Shown piece after piece: positions 1-11,000 of a stretch of DNA of 64,000 bases (position 1 is the first letter of the stretch; every line of letters begins with the position of its first letter). A program made the translations under genes and the position numbers. A model generated the notes under the pieces. The model was given only the letters and a program-made list of their open reading frames with translations. It was not told where the DNA came from and did no database searches. Origin of the DNA: Dipteris shenzhenensis (Eukaryota > Polypodiophyta > Polypodiopsida > Gleicheniales). Location of the stretch: the NCBI GenBank assembly GCA_047967505.1, contig CM106538.1; one strand, written 5' to 3'.

Positions 1-1
1 G

Positions 2-1407
2 AAGACATGCAATAGTCTTTGGCAATACGCACATTCATTCAACATTGAAGAGCTTACAAGGGACTGTCAAATCTTAAAGAACCAACTTGCTACCGCTAAA
101 GAGGCCAACACTTCTCAAGCACAAGTCTTGGACCAATGGTCCAATACCACTGAAGTCATTCCTCAACCAACGCAGGTTACCTTGCAAATGAAAAAGCTTA
201 AGGAGGCATATACATCCATCTACCATAAATATAAAGAAAAAATGGATGAGATGCAATCCCAAAAGATAGTCATCTCCAAGCTTGAACTCCAATTGCTAAT
301 GCACAACAATGAGGCAATGGAAGACAACACCAATGAAGTCCCACTACAATGCACAACAGTGGTGTACCAAGAGCTTGTGGTCGCTCTACAAGCGAAAGAT
401 CACCTCAAAGCACGAGTGCTTATCCAATGGAAGCAACTCCAAATTAGGATCATATCTGCTCATCCAACAATCAAATGGGAATGTTCCATAGGGACCAAAA
501 CTCTGCGCATAATTTGCCAAGACTTGTCTGAAGATGAGGAAAATATCTTTTGCCTGTCTACATATGCCAAGTTTATAGCACTCAAGATGGATGCTTTCAT
601 CGCATATGTATGCCTCATGGGTAGTCCTCCCCTCAAGGTTATTGCTGGTTTGTTGCCATTGCTACAAAGTCCATCACTATTATTTGCAAGGCATGACATA
701 ACTGACATCCCACCCTTGCAACTGATGATCCCATCGCACCAGCAAAAAGAAGTGTCTGAAGATCATAGGGCCTATCTCACATCCAACTTCCCATATCTAA
801 CCACTCTCTATGCCAACCTCATAACCTCACTTACCCTTGCTGCTAGCACCCTCTTAACCTTCCCTGAGCTCTAGCGTAACATCTCATCCCTTCATCGTCT
901 CTTTGCTCATGCCTCTCACCACTTTCAACTAACCCAACAATCACAAACTTATGAGCCCCTCACACCTAGCTTCTTCCCTTCCCTTGCTAAACTTACCCTC
1001 AAGGATTACCAAGCTACTCAAACCATTTGCCCAGTTCTTCCCCCCCCCCCCCTCTGATTCCCCTTCAACAACTAACACTCTTTCATATTTCTCCCCCATG
1101 TCCCTAGATTCTCTCCTTGCCTCGTCATCACCTCCGACACTACTTGTACTGCCATCAGAAGAAAATGATCTAGTATTTGATTTTGAATATTAGGATTTAA
1201 AAAATCCAATTTGCACTCCCATGCCAAATTCCAATGATGGGTATGATTTTGATGTGATACCACTTCCCAATAACCCCATCAAGGATTTTTGGAGCAAATA
1301 TCCTCATATGAAAACTCGAGGTGGATGGACCCTAGACAACTTCCCTACCAACCTTCGTTAGCATCAAGTTAGTGAAGATTGGGTAAGCAAGTTGGATCCC
1401 CAACTTG
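2..1407 (+). pseudogene. Partial coiled-coil reading frame with decayed 3' end, unrecognised
   Basis: The frame beginning at base 2 is open from the window edge to a TAG ending at 874, about 291 codons, so the true start lies to the left. The first 100 or so residues look like coiled coil, with heptads such as IEELTRDCQILKNQL and MKKLKEAYTSIYHKYKEKMD; the rest is leucine/proline rich. After the TAG the same frame stays open for about 58 codons up to a run of 12 C near 1030-1042. Beyond that tract a second frame continues as far as 1193, which suggests a frameshift in the homopolymer and one ancestral frame up to about 1400. I recognise no domain. The arrangement (coiled coil, then a proline-rich tail) would fit the gag-like or accessory ORF of a plant retroelement, but it could also be a decayed host gene. 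Confidence 0.4.
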
Positions 1408-2139
1408 ATTAGCGCCGCGTCCCAAGCTCTTTGATGTAATCTTCTTGAAAGAGTACTTGTGTGCACCTCCATGTCTCAGAACCCATCCCAAGTTCTATGC
1501 AGTTCCATGACGTCACAAATGGGAAGCCAACATACACACTTTGGGTGGAGATCACACCATTAATTGGCCAATGATAGAGCCATACTCTGGTGTAGAATGG
1601 AATATCCAAGGCACACTGATCTGAGCACTTTAACAGCATGAGCAAATAATGCGTGGCAACATTGACCGCATCCTTTGCCAAAGTGCTATCTTCTACAAAA
1701 CAATAAAATACATTTTGGAGGTCCCCAGCCACATTGACCTCCATTTGCCTCCACTCAGTTTTAATCCCAATGAACAGATCAATGCTCAGATTACAAGCCG
1801 ACTCTATTAAAGAGTCATCTTCTTAGAAGCACGCCACATATCTCTGCTCAAACAAATGGTGGATACTGGCTACCTAGAAATAGAGCAAAAATTGTATGGT
1901 ACTAAGGCTTTATAGCAGGATCGGCTAGCACGACACAAGTTCCACAGCCACTAGATTACACGCATGGCATCCCAACTCCGTGATCGCAATAAGCCATAAC
2001 CCAAGGACGAGTAATAAAATGGATCCAGGAGTATGTTGTCTTTATGCCGACAAGGACTTAGGTAGCACTGAATGTGTGTGTAGAGTAGCGGCAAAGCTCC
2101 ACTTGTACTTGCATAAGGCTAGGAATAATCTCTCTTAGG
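1408..2139. other. No recognisable gene
   Basis: Short frames exist on both strands, the longest being 111 codons on the minus strand at 1409-1744, but none shows a motif or composition I can tie to a family. It may be the further decayed continuation of the element to the left. Confidence 0.5.
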
Positions 2140-2310
2140 AATCCTCAACATGCAAATTCTACTTGCATGTCCTACATGCATGTTCTACATGCAAGTCCTA
2201 CATGCATGTTCTACATGTGAGTTCTACATGCAACTCCTACATGCAAGTTGCAACTCCTAACATGCAAGTTCTACATGTAGAGAATGTCTTACAATTCCTA
2301 CATGTAGAGA
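2140..2310. repeat. Short-unit tandem array (TACATGCAAGTTC-like)
   Basis: Units of about 13-15 bp, variants of CCTACATGCATGTT and CTACATGCAAGTTC, recur about ten times with substitutions. The core TACATG(C/T)A is partly palindromic, so the array could fold back on itself. Confidence 0.75.
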
Positions 2311-2454
2311 GAAGCTCTCCAACTTGTACAAATACCCCATAATGGAATGAAGCCCGGACTCTTTGGGGCATTGTGTTGAGTTCTACTTTGGTATTCCAAG
2401 CACTTGTCTCCAAGTGTCCATGCTTCCTTGCACTCCATGTCCCAAAGCATGTCC

Positions 2455-2600
2455 TAACCTTGCAACTCCTCCCCTCTCCTCCAACCTTGCAACCCATCCT
2501 CTCCTCCTCCCCTCGCCTCCTCCCTCCTCCTCTCCCTCCTCCTCCCTCCTCCTCCTCTCTCTCCTTCCCCCCCTGCTCTTACACCTTCTTCCTCTCCCAC
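2455..2600. repeat. CT-rich low-complexity tract
   Basis: This is dominated by CCTCCTCTCC-type sequence. The overlapping plus-strand frames (leucine/serine/proline strings) are compositional artefacts rather than genes. Confidence 0.8.
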
Positions 2601-2689
2601 TCCTATGCTCCCCCTAAACCCTTAGTTCCTTAACCCTTGACCTCCATGATCTACGAGGGAGACGAGTTCTCCATCATGTACTCTACCCT

Positions 2690-2815
2690 GAACCTTGGAT
2701 CCTCCTTCTAACCCTTGAACCTCTTCTAAACTGTGGAACCTCTCTATGAACCTTAGAACCTCCTTCTAAACCCTGAACCTCCCTCTAATCCTTAAACTCC
2801 TCCTAAACCCTTCAA
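2690..2815. repeat. Degenerate tandem repeat, about 25-bp unit
   Basis: Units resembling CCTTCTAAACCCTTGAACCTC recur about five times with small indels. The array directly follows the CT-rich tract. Confidence 0.65.
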
Positions 2816-3221
2816 CCCCCAATGAAGGTGAAAGCCTTGATTACCCCAACCATGATGATGCATGTTCCTTTTGCACATGCATGCACTATGTTTGCTTACC
2901 ACACTTAAGCCTATGTCTCTCACCGAAATATGACCCGAGGTCCTTAGCTACACTTATACTACAAACGATAACACCAATATATATGTAGGTGACAAAAAGC
3001 CTCAAAACCCTGCATACTGAGAATACCCTACTCTTCTTGCAAAAGCCATGGGAAAGAGCCAACCTATGGCTTCGATGGCATAAGAAGATTATCCATACAA
3101 TAGTGGCAATGATTACTACCAAATTATGACTGCCTCCAACCAACAACTCATGGATGGAAGAACTTGTAGACACTACGATCAAACGAGTAACTTGACCCGT
3201 CTACGATGGGCTGGTGACGTC
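2816..3221. other. No recognisable gene
   Basis: Unique-looking sequence. A 98-codon minus frame overlaps it but has no family features. Confidence 0.45.
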
Positions 3222-3640
3222 CCATTCTCTCTCTCTCTCTATCAATTTACATGTTCTTTATTATGTTTGAAAGTAGTAACAACGAAACATTAGAGTGTCT
3301 CTCTCTCTGCCTCTTTATATATATAAAAGCACAATTATTAAAATTTAAATCTAGTGTCTTTACTGAGAAAATAATTTTACACCATCTCTCTCTTTCTCTA
3401 CCAATGTGTGTGTGTGTGTGTGTGTGTGCACATGTGAGTGTACACGTACATCTCTCCCTCTCCATCATATATGTATAAGAACACAATTATTAAAGTTTAA
3501 ACTACTTGGAAAAATATTTTTATACCAATGCATCTGTGTTCGTGCCCGCACGTGTGTGTCAGCATGGACATATAACAACACAATAATAGAAATTTCATTG
3601 TTGAAACCGTCAAACAAAACATGAAAATCAAAGGTGCATG
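3222..3640. repeat. Microsatellites inside a larger degenerate tandem repeat
   Basis: There are CT tracts near 3225-3240 and 3300-3310 and a GT tract at about 3405-3428. They sit in a larger unit of roughly 100-150 bp whose anchor, TATAA(A/G)A(G/A)CACAATTATTAAA, appears near 3322 and 3473, with a weaker third copy near 3570. The cysteine/valine-rich frames here come from the microsatellites. Confidence 0.7.
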
Positions 3641-4649
3641 CATATCCCAAAGTCCATAAAGCTCAAATAGTCAAATAAATATGCAGGTGCACATAGAGGT
3701 TTGCTAATGAGATAGACATTGTGTATGATGTCTTGGATGTGCTGGAATAAATAGATGTTGACGACGCACGTACCCGAGTGTGCCAGTGATACCTACGCAA
3801 TAGAAAAGGATCAATTTAAGAATTTAGAAAATTGAATGGAAAGACACTCAAGCACATGTTTACAAATGAAACCTATCCTGCTCCATGAGAGTACTTCACG
3901 TGGTGTGGTTAATCGGTGTCTGAAGAAAGTGAATGTGTAGTCGCCATTTATAGCTCAAGAAAAAGCTAGCATTGGTTCACATGCTCTGTATCCTATAAAG
4001 GATACAATGAGCCTAAGACATCTAGCAGGTCCACCAACTCTGCGACTCTTGACTTTAAAGAAGCCAAGCAATTTGTACCGAATATGGAGCCTTATGAAGA
4101 ACGTGCCAATTGGGAGGAATCTATAACCAAAAGAATAGTATCTTTACACACTCATAGTCGCACAAAAAAACATTCATATATCTTTTAAGAATGGAACAAA
4201 ATGTTAAGGACCACCCACCCGTGGAAGTTGTCCCATCTCAAGCAAGTCGACCAATAGTTGCGCAGATGCACGAGACCCCTATCAAGGGGGATCTGGTATA
4301 GCAAAGAAAGTCAATAAACGTAATGCTTTTTGTTTAAAAATATATAGTACTCAAACACGGCTTTGAAGCAATCATGTACCTGGCACTATTGCAGCAGAGT
4401 TAGTGAAAAATGTGAAGCCCCTAGCCATTGTATCTAGCTGCATGCAACAACATGTCCAAGTTTAAAAAAAACTCTTCATCAATAGATGAGCTGTATTGAA
4501 ACTAATGTACAAGACATAAGCAAACAACAAAACATATCCTTTTACTTTTTAATGAACAACGGTACAATGTAGGAAGGCAACAACCATGCATACTTGTTGT
4601 TGTTGCTACACCTATAGAACTTCCTTATATACCACATTTATAGTATATG
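3641..4649. other. No recognisable gene
   Basis: AT-rich spacer with no long open frame, no TE domain and no repeat that I could see. It may include the 3' flank of the Helitron remnant that follows on the minus strand. Confidence 0.45.
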
Positions 4650-5491
4650 CTACCCTTGAATCCTCGACACTGGCCTCATTAGCATTGTCTTGAACAAATA
4701 CTTTGACTGCATTTGATGATCGTACATGTGAGAAAGCCACATATAATTGTCCATTGGTGTTGCCAAGTATAAGCCAAGAATGGTCATTGTTTGACCTTGG
4801 GCCTTATTAATTGTCATGCCAAATGCTAATCGAATGGGGAATTGCCTCCTTCTCATATCAAACGGTAGTTGCAAATTGCTTGGAATAAAGGTTATCCTTG
4901 GAATGAACACCTTGTCACCAATATTAATATCAGTGATGATCTTGGCCTTAGACACCTTTGTGTGGAACTCTTTGCATATCAATCGCCATTGCATAGTCCC
5001 TTCCATGGATCCATGTTGCAATGGATAACCACTGCCAAGGTTGAGGTTGTTGAGGTACTCTATTGCATACAGAAATGAATCTGCATTCATATTATCCATT
5101 GAATCTACACTTAAATACTCCTTTCTTCCCCTGGCATTGCATTTAGTGTTGCATTATTGATTGCTTCAACTTCAAGGTTCCGAGGTGCAAGAATCACACA
5201 CTCTCCAAAGTATAATGTAAAGTCCACAACTTGTGAAAGTTCAATATATACCCACTCAATCACGCCCTCCATGGAGTTGGTCTGCAAAAGCATTTTCTTT
5301 GTGCCTTTGCTTATCCCATTTCCAATGTCTAGAACCCATTGCATGAACTCATGTTCTAACATACTGTCACCACATTGAAGCACCCACATGTTTTGTGTGA
5401 GCTTTAAGACCTTTGTGTGTCTCCAGATTTTGGACTGACATAAAGCAACAAAGATAGCAAATGATTGATGGTAGACTACCCCAAAAAGCAT
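4650..5491 (-). pseudogene. Helitron helicase C-terminal half (PIF1-like), remnant
   Basis: Two minus-strand frames, 5491-5111 and 5099-4650, form one continuous match to the C-terminal part of a Helitron Rep-helicase, the DNA helicase of rolling-circle transposons. In order: VLKLTQNM (the LT.NMR element of the family), VILAPRNLEVEAINN (helicase motif in which the product strand is handled), DKVFIPRITFIPS, and RRQFPIRLAFGMTINKAQGQT (the conserved region before motif VI). A frame change near 5100 and the missing upstream Rep nuclease and Walker A/B part mark it as a fragment. The last block normally ends with a VALSRV-type motif; here the sequence reads MWLSHMYDHQ, so motif VI is damaged. The assignment to Helitron rather than to cellular PIF1 rests on the IPRI...PF...RRQFP spacing. 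Confidence 0.85.
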
Positions 5492-5580
5492 GGGATGTGA
5501 GCATGAAGTTCTTGCAAAAGAATCACAAAATCAAAGTTTTGTCCATTGGATGGGGATTGGATACCCACAATTGGTTCAAT

Positions 5581-5830
5581 CAATGGAATGTCGATGCTTA
5601 TTTGACTATGCCACCAAGATAATCGACAGACATCTTCAAGATATCTCTCTTATATGCACTCAAAAATATATGGTGGATAGAGGAGAAGAGAGCAAAGATC
5701 AAATACAATGGAATGTCGATGCTTATTTGACTATGCCACCAAAACAATCGACAGACATCTTCAAGATATCTCTCTTATATGCACTCAAAAATATATGGTG
5801 GATAGAGGAGAAGAGAGCAAAGATCAAATA
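5581..5830. repeat. Tandem duplication, 125-bp unit x2
   Basis: 5581-5705 and 5706-5830 are nearly identical direct copies starting CAATGGAATGTCGATGC; the only difference I noted is CCAAGATAATCG versus CCAAAACAATCG. The duplication sits immediately upstream of the minus-strand helicase remnant and creates an artificial repeated plus-strand frame. Confidence 0.9.
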
Positions 5831-5985
5831 CTATCAGGCATACATCAATCCATCCTGTTGGTCTCTTTATAACAAGAAGATGCCTCTACAAAGTCCTACA
5901 TACACACACTCATCCCACCTATTTACCGTAGAAACCTGGCATGGTTTCGTACATGATCGCATACACTTGCAATAGAATAAGGTGG

Positions 5986-6114
5986 CTGGCATGTCAATAT
6001 GGCCCTTGCCCCTAAAGGGGACCTCTCAAGGGCCATATCGACAATATCCATTGCCATGTCGATATGGCCCTTGAGGGGTCCCCTTTAGGGTCAAAGGCCA
6101 TATTGACATGCCAG
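5986..6114. repeat. Long near-perfect hairpin (about 61-bp arms)
   Basis: The left arm starts CTGGCATGTCAATATGGCC and the right arm ends in its complement, GGCCATATTGACATGCCAG, at 6096-6114. The arms pair over about 61 bases with only a few mismatches and a loop of only a few bases. The sequence also contains an inner pairing of AAGGGCCATATCGACA-type blocks. This is the structure of a foldback or MITE-like element, or of a locus giving hairpin RNA. Confidence 0.9.
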
Positions 6115-6169
6115 ATTTAGTCCAAACTAAAGTACAGATAGCGAAGCAAGAGGTCTCTTATAGTTTATA

Positions 6170-6545
6170 GACATGGAAAGTGTGCCACCTAGCATATAAC
6201 ATATCCTAACATATAAAACACTCACATTAAGGATTTTCATTACTGTACAATGCTAGCACAGAACATATGCTAACATATAAAACACTCACAATTAAGGATT
6301 TGCATTATTGTAGATTGCTAGCACAGAACATATGTTAATTGACACAGAACCTATGCTAACAAGCATATAATAATATAAACTCTGGAACTTGACTAGCATT
6401 GAGAATATGCTAACTGGCAAATAACATATGCTAATAGGCATAGAATAACATATACTCTAGAAGTTAGCTAGACTAGAACATATGCTAACTGGCTTATAAC
6501 ATATGCTAACTAGCACATAACATATGCTAACAGTAGTAGAATACC
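6170..6545. repeat. Dispersed array of ACATATGCTAACTAGCA-type units
   Basis: CATATGCTAAC, or a close variant, occurs many times between about 6185 and 6530 at irregular spacing, linked by TAGCACA(T/G)A. A reverse-complement version of the same family occupies 30760-31290. Confidence 0.8.
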
Positions 6546-6680
6546 TCTAGAGGTTAACTTAATAGAACTAATAGTAGTAGAATATCTCTACAGTCTTGAG
6601 TGTCCTCATCAAAACTCTAGAGTCAATCTTATTGAGCTAGAAGAGTCATCTGAGATAGAGGTTAGGCCAAGAGAGATAGA

Positions 6681-6940
6681 GAGGGTAGTAATTCTGCCCC
6701 CCCAAGAGAAGAGAGAGGCCAAGAAAAACTATAGAAAAATCTCCTAAAAACACTCATGAAGTCCATCTTCCACCATAGTTAAGATGTCTGAGTCTACCAC
6801 AGTCAAGAACACCGTTGGTCTATGAAGTCTTTATCCCTTGTTGATTTTTGTATAGGAAGGGTGAAGCACCATAATCTATTCTAAATGATGTGTCTAAGTG
6901 TCCACTTTCAATTACCCTATTTGTGAAGAGTTGAGTCAAT
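6681..6940. repeat. 260-bp direct repeat, left copy
   Basis: It starts GAGGGTAGTAATTCT and runs to GAGTTGAGTCAA. It matches 7274-7533 over its whole 260-bp length without an evident net indel. The pair brackets a protease-coding remnant. The copies lack clear TG...CA ends, so I call them direct repeats rather than LTRs. Confidence 0.85.
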
Positions 6941-7009
6941 GAATTTCTACCAGAAGAGGCCAAAAAAAAGAAGCTTTCTTAGTCCCCAAAGTGCAACTAT
7001 TATCTTCCA

Positions 7010-7273
7010 ATGCTGACAAATTTTTCCATACCATTGATGTGGTTATTAGCCAAGTAAACATTCATGGGGAATGCATTGACGAGGGTGTAGGGTGTAATGT
7101 GATGCCAGGGGGTATTTGCAACAAGCTCCACCTTTGATGCACACAACATTCCACGGTCTAGATTAAGGTGGCTGATGGGAGTAAGGTTCCACTAGTGGGT
7201 ATCGTGGAAGGAGTGCAGTGAGATGGTGTGGTGTGACCATAGCACTAGACTTTTATGTGATGCAGGTTGATGA
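7010..7273 (+). pseudogene. Retroelement aspartic protease remnant
   Basis: The plus-strand translation gives VNIHGECIDEGVGCNVMPG, then a cysteine-lysine-leucine segment, then KVADGSKVPLVGIVEGV. That is the order found in Ty3-type proteases: the active-site D-x-G loop preceded by an I.G..ID strand, then the VADGS...G.V flap region. The catalytic aspartate is present as IDEG, but stops interrupt the C-terminal half, so it is dead. Its position between two 260-bp direct repeats suggests a small internally deleted retroelement, or capture of a gag-pol fragment. Confidence 0.65.
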
Positions 7274-7533
7274 GAGGGCAGTAATTCTACCCCCCCAAGA
7301 CAAGAGAGAGGCCCAAAAAAACTATAGAAAAAGCTCCTAAAAACACTCATGAATTCCATCTTCCACAACAGTTAATATGTTTGAATCTACCATAGTCAAG
7401 AACAATATTAGTCTAGGAAGTCTTTATCCCTTGTTGATTTTTGTATATGGAAGGGTGAAGCGCCATAATCTATTCTAAATGATGTGTCTAAGTGTCCACT
7501 TTCAATTACCCTATTTGTCAAGAGTTGAGTCAA
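7274..7533. repeat. 260-bp direct repeat, right copy
   Basis: Right-hand partner of 6681-6940, starting GAGGGCAGTAATTCT. Scattered substitutions show that the copies have diverged for some time. Confidence 0.85.
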
Positions 7534-8149
7534 GGAGAAAATAAGTAATATCCAAGAAATAAAGGCTCTAGTGACTATCTCTCTCAGCTTCATGGTTTCC
7601 TTGCTCTGACATGTTATTACTAAAGTTTATCTTTGATTTTGCAAACTTAGCTACTCCACTCACTAAGTTGATGTGCAAAGGGGCGCCTTATGTCTTGGCC
7701 TATAAAATGAGATCACTCTCTCACGTTTAGGGGTCTCTCTACCTTTAATACCTGTCTATGCAGATACTCTCTTACTTAGCCATCTCCTCTCCTCTTTGTA
7801 CATAGCCTTGGTGCTTTGGATTACTATTATGGATTTCCTTGTGCCTACATTTCCTCTCCTTGTGCCCCTTTGAGTTCTCTCTCTTTCCACATGTACCCTT
7901 GTATCATGTATGATAAATCCTCTCTCCCTCTCCCTACTCTCTCTCTCTCCTTTTCCATATCCTCACATATTATGAATACTCTCCCACCTCCACCCTTATG
8001 CTGTAGCTCTTTCATTTCACATGCGATGTGCGATAATCGAGTCTTTGATTTTGTAAGAGCTTGAAAATTCCACCCTCTCACAATAGACAAATTCTAACAA
8101 TGGTAACCATGTAATCCATGTATTTTGCCTTAATGAAATATATGCTCTC
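7534..8149. other. No recognisable gene
   Basis: CT-rich spacer (7750-8000) with no domain. The phrase TTCTAACAATGGTAACCAT near 8091 may mark the outer boundary of the decayed retroelement that follows, but I cannot pair it with a second LTR. Confidence 0.4.
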
Positions 8150-8329
8150 TTAAAACATCCTCAAGAGTTTGGTTGAGTCTCTGTCTCTAACCATCCATCT
8201 TGAGATGATCCCTACTACTCATACCAAGATTAAAAATGAAAAGTAAATCTCATATCCCTATCAATATTCTAAAATTTGGAATCCAAGAAGACGAAGCATA
8301 TTACTAAAAAACAAATCCGCTACTTGCGG

Positions 8330-8670
8330 GACATGGAAATGAAGTGAGCCATCTTTGCACACGTCAGTCAACCATCACAATAATAGAATCCTATCCTCAT
8401 GTATGAGGGGTAGATCAACTGTTAAATCCATGGAAATGGTTTCTCATCTCTATAATGCTGTAGAAGTCTAGTTAGCTCAGTCCTTTTTGCTTTACTTACT
8501 TGATACCATAAACATTATGTAACATATTCATGAACATTTTTTTAAATCTTTGGCCAAAAGGAATCCCATCTTTACAAGTTCATATGTCTTCTTGACCCTG
8601 GGATGTCCCACACAAGGGCTATCTGGCAATAAATCTGCATGAGATAATTTTGATTATGTACTACTACCTT
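8330..8670 (-). pseudogene. Integrase remnant (zinc domain into catalytic core)
   Basis: The minus strand reads a GHPRVKKTYELVK segment, the H-H half of the integrase zinc finger, then ELTRLLQH-like sequence, a YRDEKPFPW segment equivalent to LPIPERPW in active elements, a DLITDL-equivalent stretch, and a LTCAKMAHF segment matching the DRLTKMAHF block around the first catalytic aspartate. Several stops lie inside. The match is by motif order and spacing and is convincing only because RNase H and RT lie at the expected distance upstream. Confidence 0.65.
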
Positions 8671-8942
8671 GCCATTCCTCTCAAGCATATGATTTATGAT
8701 ATATCTTATATATGTTTAGCCTTCCCTAGATGCTAGGCCATCTATAACCGTGGGTGATCTATGGTGTATCTTGCATGTGTATGGCCTTCCCTACATTCCA
8801 AGTCATCTATAACTTCAAGTTTAATCACAACAGCCTTAGGCCAATGGCTCTAGACATACTTGTCCACCATGTTCCAAGTTCTTGGCAATGCATCAACAAC
8901 TTTATTCTCTTTTCTTTGTTACTGAATTCCCATATGAAATTA

Positions 8943-9180
8943 CTACATGAGTTTTACCCACATAGCTTGGTGGCCACTCAAATTAGGTTCTTTACAAAAA
9001 TACTTTAGAGTATCATGATCGACATTGACATACAACTGTGCACTATATAAGTAATGTCTCCATGCTTTCAAAGCATCAATCAGGGCATACAGTGCTTGAG
9101 TTGGACAATTTCTTAGAGAGCAAGAAAGCTTCTTGCTTTTGAAGGAAACTACCACTGGCATTGGTTTTGAGGAAAACAGT
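8943..9180 (-). pseudogene. Ty3-type RNase H C-terminal part
   Basis: An open minus-strand frame of 72 codons contains ALYALIDALKAWRHYLYSAQ, then VNVDHDTLKYFCKEPNLSG. These correspond to the ELLA...WRHYL and TDH.SLKY...QPNLS blocks of Ty3 RNase H, which degrades the RNA strand of the RT hybrid. The catalytic aspartate in VDHD is kept. The frame is lost upstream, where the YASR.L block should lie. Confidence 0.8.
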
Positions 9181-9439
9181 TTTGGGGATTATCAATCTTG
9201 AACATAGGTCCTTGAGTAGTTGCTCTCTTTATTGCATCAATAATTTCTTAGTTCTTTTCCCAAATGTAAGGTACTTTATATGAGATTAGCTCCATAAATC
9301 ATTGGTAGATGGTACTAGAATATGCTTTGACATGTCTTTTATAAAAGCAAGCAAATCCTAGAATGACTAAAAAGTGATCACATTCTTAGGTACTAGCCAC
9401 ACTAGTATAGCAGCCATTTTCTTTTGCTCCATTTCAACC

Positions 9440-9960
9440 CCATATAGGGTTATCCCAATTACTTTAACTTAATCATGCATCACATAGTATTCTTTTTATT
9501 GACATAAAGACTAGCTTCTCTTAATGTTTTGAACACTTTTCTTAAATGTTCTCTATGTTATATAAATATTTTGTGTAAACTAATATATCATCAATAACGT
9601 GCACTATAAAATTTCCAATACATGGGCATATTAAATCAATCATCAGCATGAACAATGTGGCTAGAGAATTGGTAAGCCCAAATGGCAATACCTAAAACAA
9701 ATAATAAACAAATTTGCTTTGGAAGCCAATATTCCATTCCAATCTAATGATAGCCGCACATAAGATCCATCTTACAAAAGATTACAACCCCCCATATATG
9801 CATCCAATAGATCATTAATTCTTGCCATCAGATTCCTATGTTGAACCATTATTCAACCTTTGATAGTCATACACAATGTAAAGGTATCATCTTTCCTTTT
9901 TTTTAATAACATTGGAGAAGGCAATAAACTGGGTTAAATCTACACCACCTTAAGGTATTC
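9440..9960 (-). pseudogene. Ty3-type reverse transcriptase remnant
   Basis: The minus strand gives LPFGLTNSLATLFMLMIDL, matching the LPFGL.NAPATF..LM block, followed by VHVIDDILVYTKYLYN, which corresponds to the catalytic Y-x-D-D-I-L-V box with the tyrosine changed (VIDDILV). Downstream a segment like SFYKRHVKAYS matches the RRFI..F...A.P thumb and connection region. Stops and frameshifts separate these blocks. Confidence 0.75.
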
Positions 9961-10479
9961 TTCTAATTGTTTATGCATTTAGCTACTTCTATAAAACTCA
10001 ACCTATATGGTAGTCTATTAATAGGTTTTGCTCAAGGCACAAGCTCACTTTTATATTGAACATTTCTTTTGGAGGTAACTTGAATGATAATTCATCTTTG
10101 AAACAATAAAAAAACTCTGAGAGAATCTGATTGGCAAATAAGGCCATCTATCCATCTTATGTACGTGAAAATTTTGTTGGTGCATCCATGCATGACTTAA
10201 CAAATACACAACAATTAAATAAAGACTTAATTAGAGTCTTTTGAATATCGATAGTTGAGATCAAAGGACCTTAAGGAAGATCCTTCTCACCTCAAAGAAT
10301 GTACACCACCTGATCCAATTCAACTAGTAGATGTGCTTGTCCCAATCTATAGCATAAAGTTTTCTTAGATGCCATGCCATTCCACAAGATACATTAGCAT
10401 GAGCAAGTTTGGTAATTCAAATACAACTTCTTTGCATAGTTTTGGATGTGTAGTCCCAACTGTGTGACCATTCAATCAC

Positions 10480-10990
10480 ATGCCTCAGTTGGAGTCCTAT
10501 GACACACAACTCCACTTGTCTTACCTCTTGCATTCTCATAGTTTAGTGCGATTGCATCATCAAGTGTGTTAGCATATTTTCCTCTAACTTTCATTTTGAT
10601 TATATCATTCAAGCAAAAAAAAAGTCATTGACTTAAAAAAAAAAAGTTAGAGGGTCAAGGATCATCACAACAATATCCCAAAAGTTGTCAATATATTCTA
10701 CTAATAAATTCCTTCTCCTAAAATATGGATACTCATCCCATGATTTGGAAGCCTCATTTGAAGGCAAGAAAAGTTTCTAGAACTTTAGTTAGAAAGTTTT
10801 CCAAGTGACTAGACCTAATCCATCCTTTTGTTGTTTTATCCCCACCTATCCTATAGCTTTTGCGTGGCTTTGTGGATCTCTATTATATCATTGTGGACTT
10901 TGCAACTTGAAAATGCTTCATCCCACTTATGGAGCCACCCTTCAATGATATCTAATTTTTTATCAAATATTTTCTCATCATATTTTTTGG
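10480..10990 (-). pseudogene. Probable gag (capsid) remnant
   Basis: Minus-strand translation gives pieces resembling the plant retrotransposon gag domain: a W..F...F.PSNE segment, a short YVDNFWDIVVMILD stretch, and later KMKVRGKYANTLDDAI with a small helix-rich feel. No zinc knuckle was found. The call leans on its position upstream of the RT. Confidence 0.4.
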
Positions 10991-11000
10991 TCTACAATTC

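Larger units (their letters stand above)
8150..11000 (-). mobile_element. Heavily decayed Ty3/gypsy retrotransposon
   Basis: Reading the minus strand from high to low coordinates gives gag-like sequence (about 10990-10480), reverse transcriptase (9960-9440), RNase H (9180-8943) and integrase (8670-8330). That is the Ty3/Metaviridae order with integrase last. All parts are broken by stops and frameshifts. I could not find the protease or a matching LTR pair; the outer limits are therefore approximate. Confidence 0.75.

Noticed and set aside
2363-2633. Two overlapping plus-strand frames of 84-86 codons
   Set aside because: They are leucine/serine/proline strings from a CT-rich tract, with no start context or motif.
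3251-3624. Cysteine/valine and histidine/threonine-rich frames on both strands
   Set aside because: Produced by GT/AC and CT/GA microsatellites.
5490-5975. 161-codon plus frame with an internal repeat
   Set aside because: Its length comes from the 125-bp tandem duplication, and the helicase coding on this locus is on the minus strand.
7816-8090. Overlapping plus and minus frames of about 80 codons
   Set aside because: CT-rich sequence; neither strand shows a family motif.
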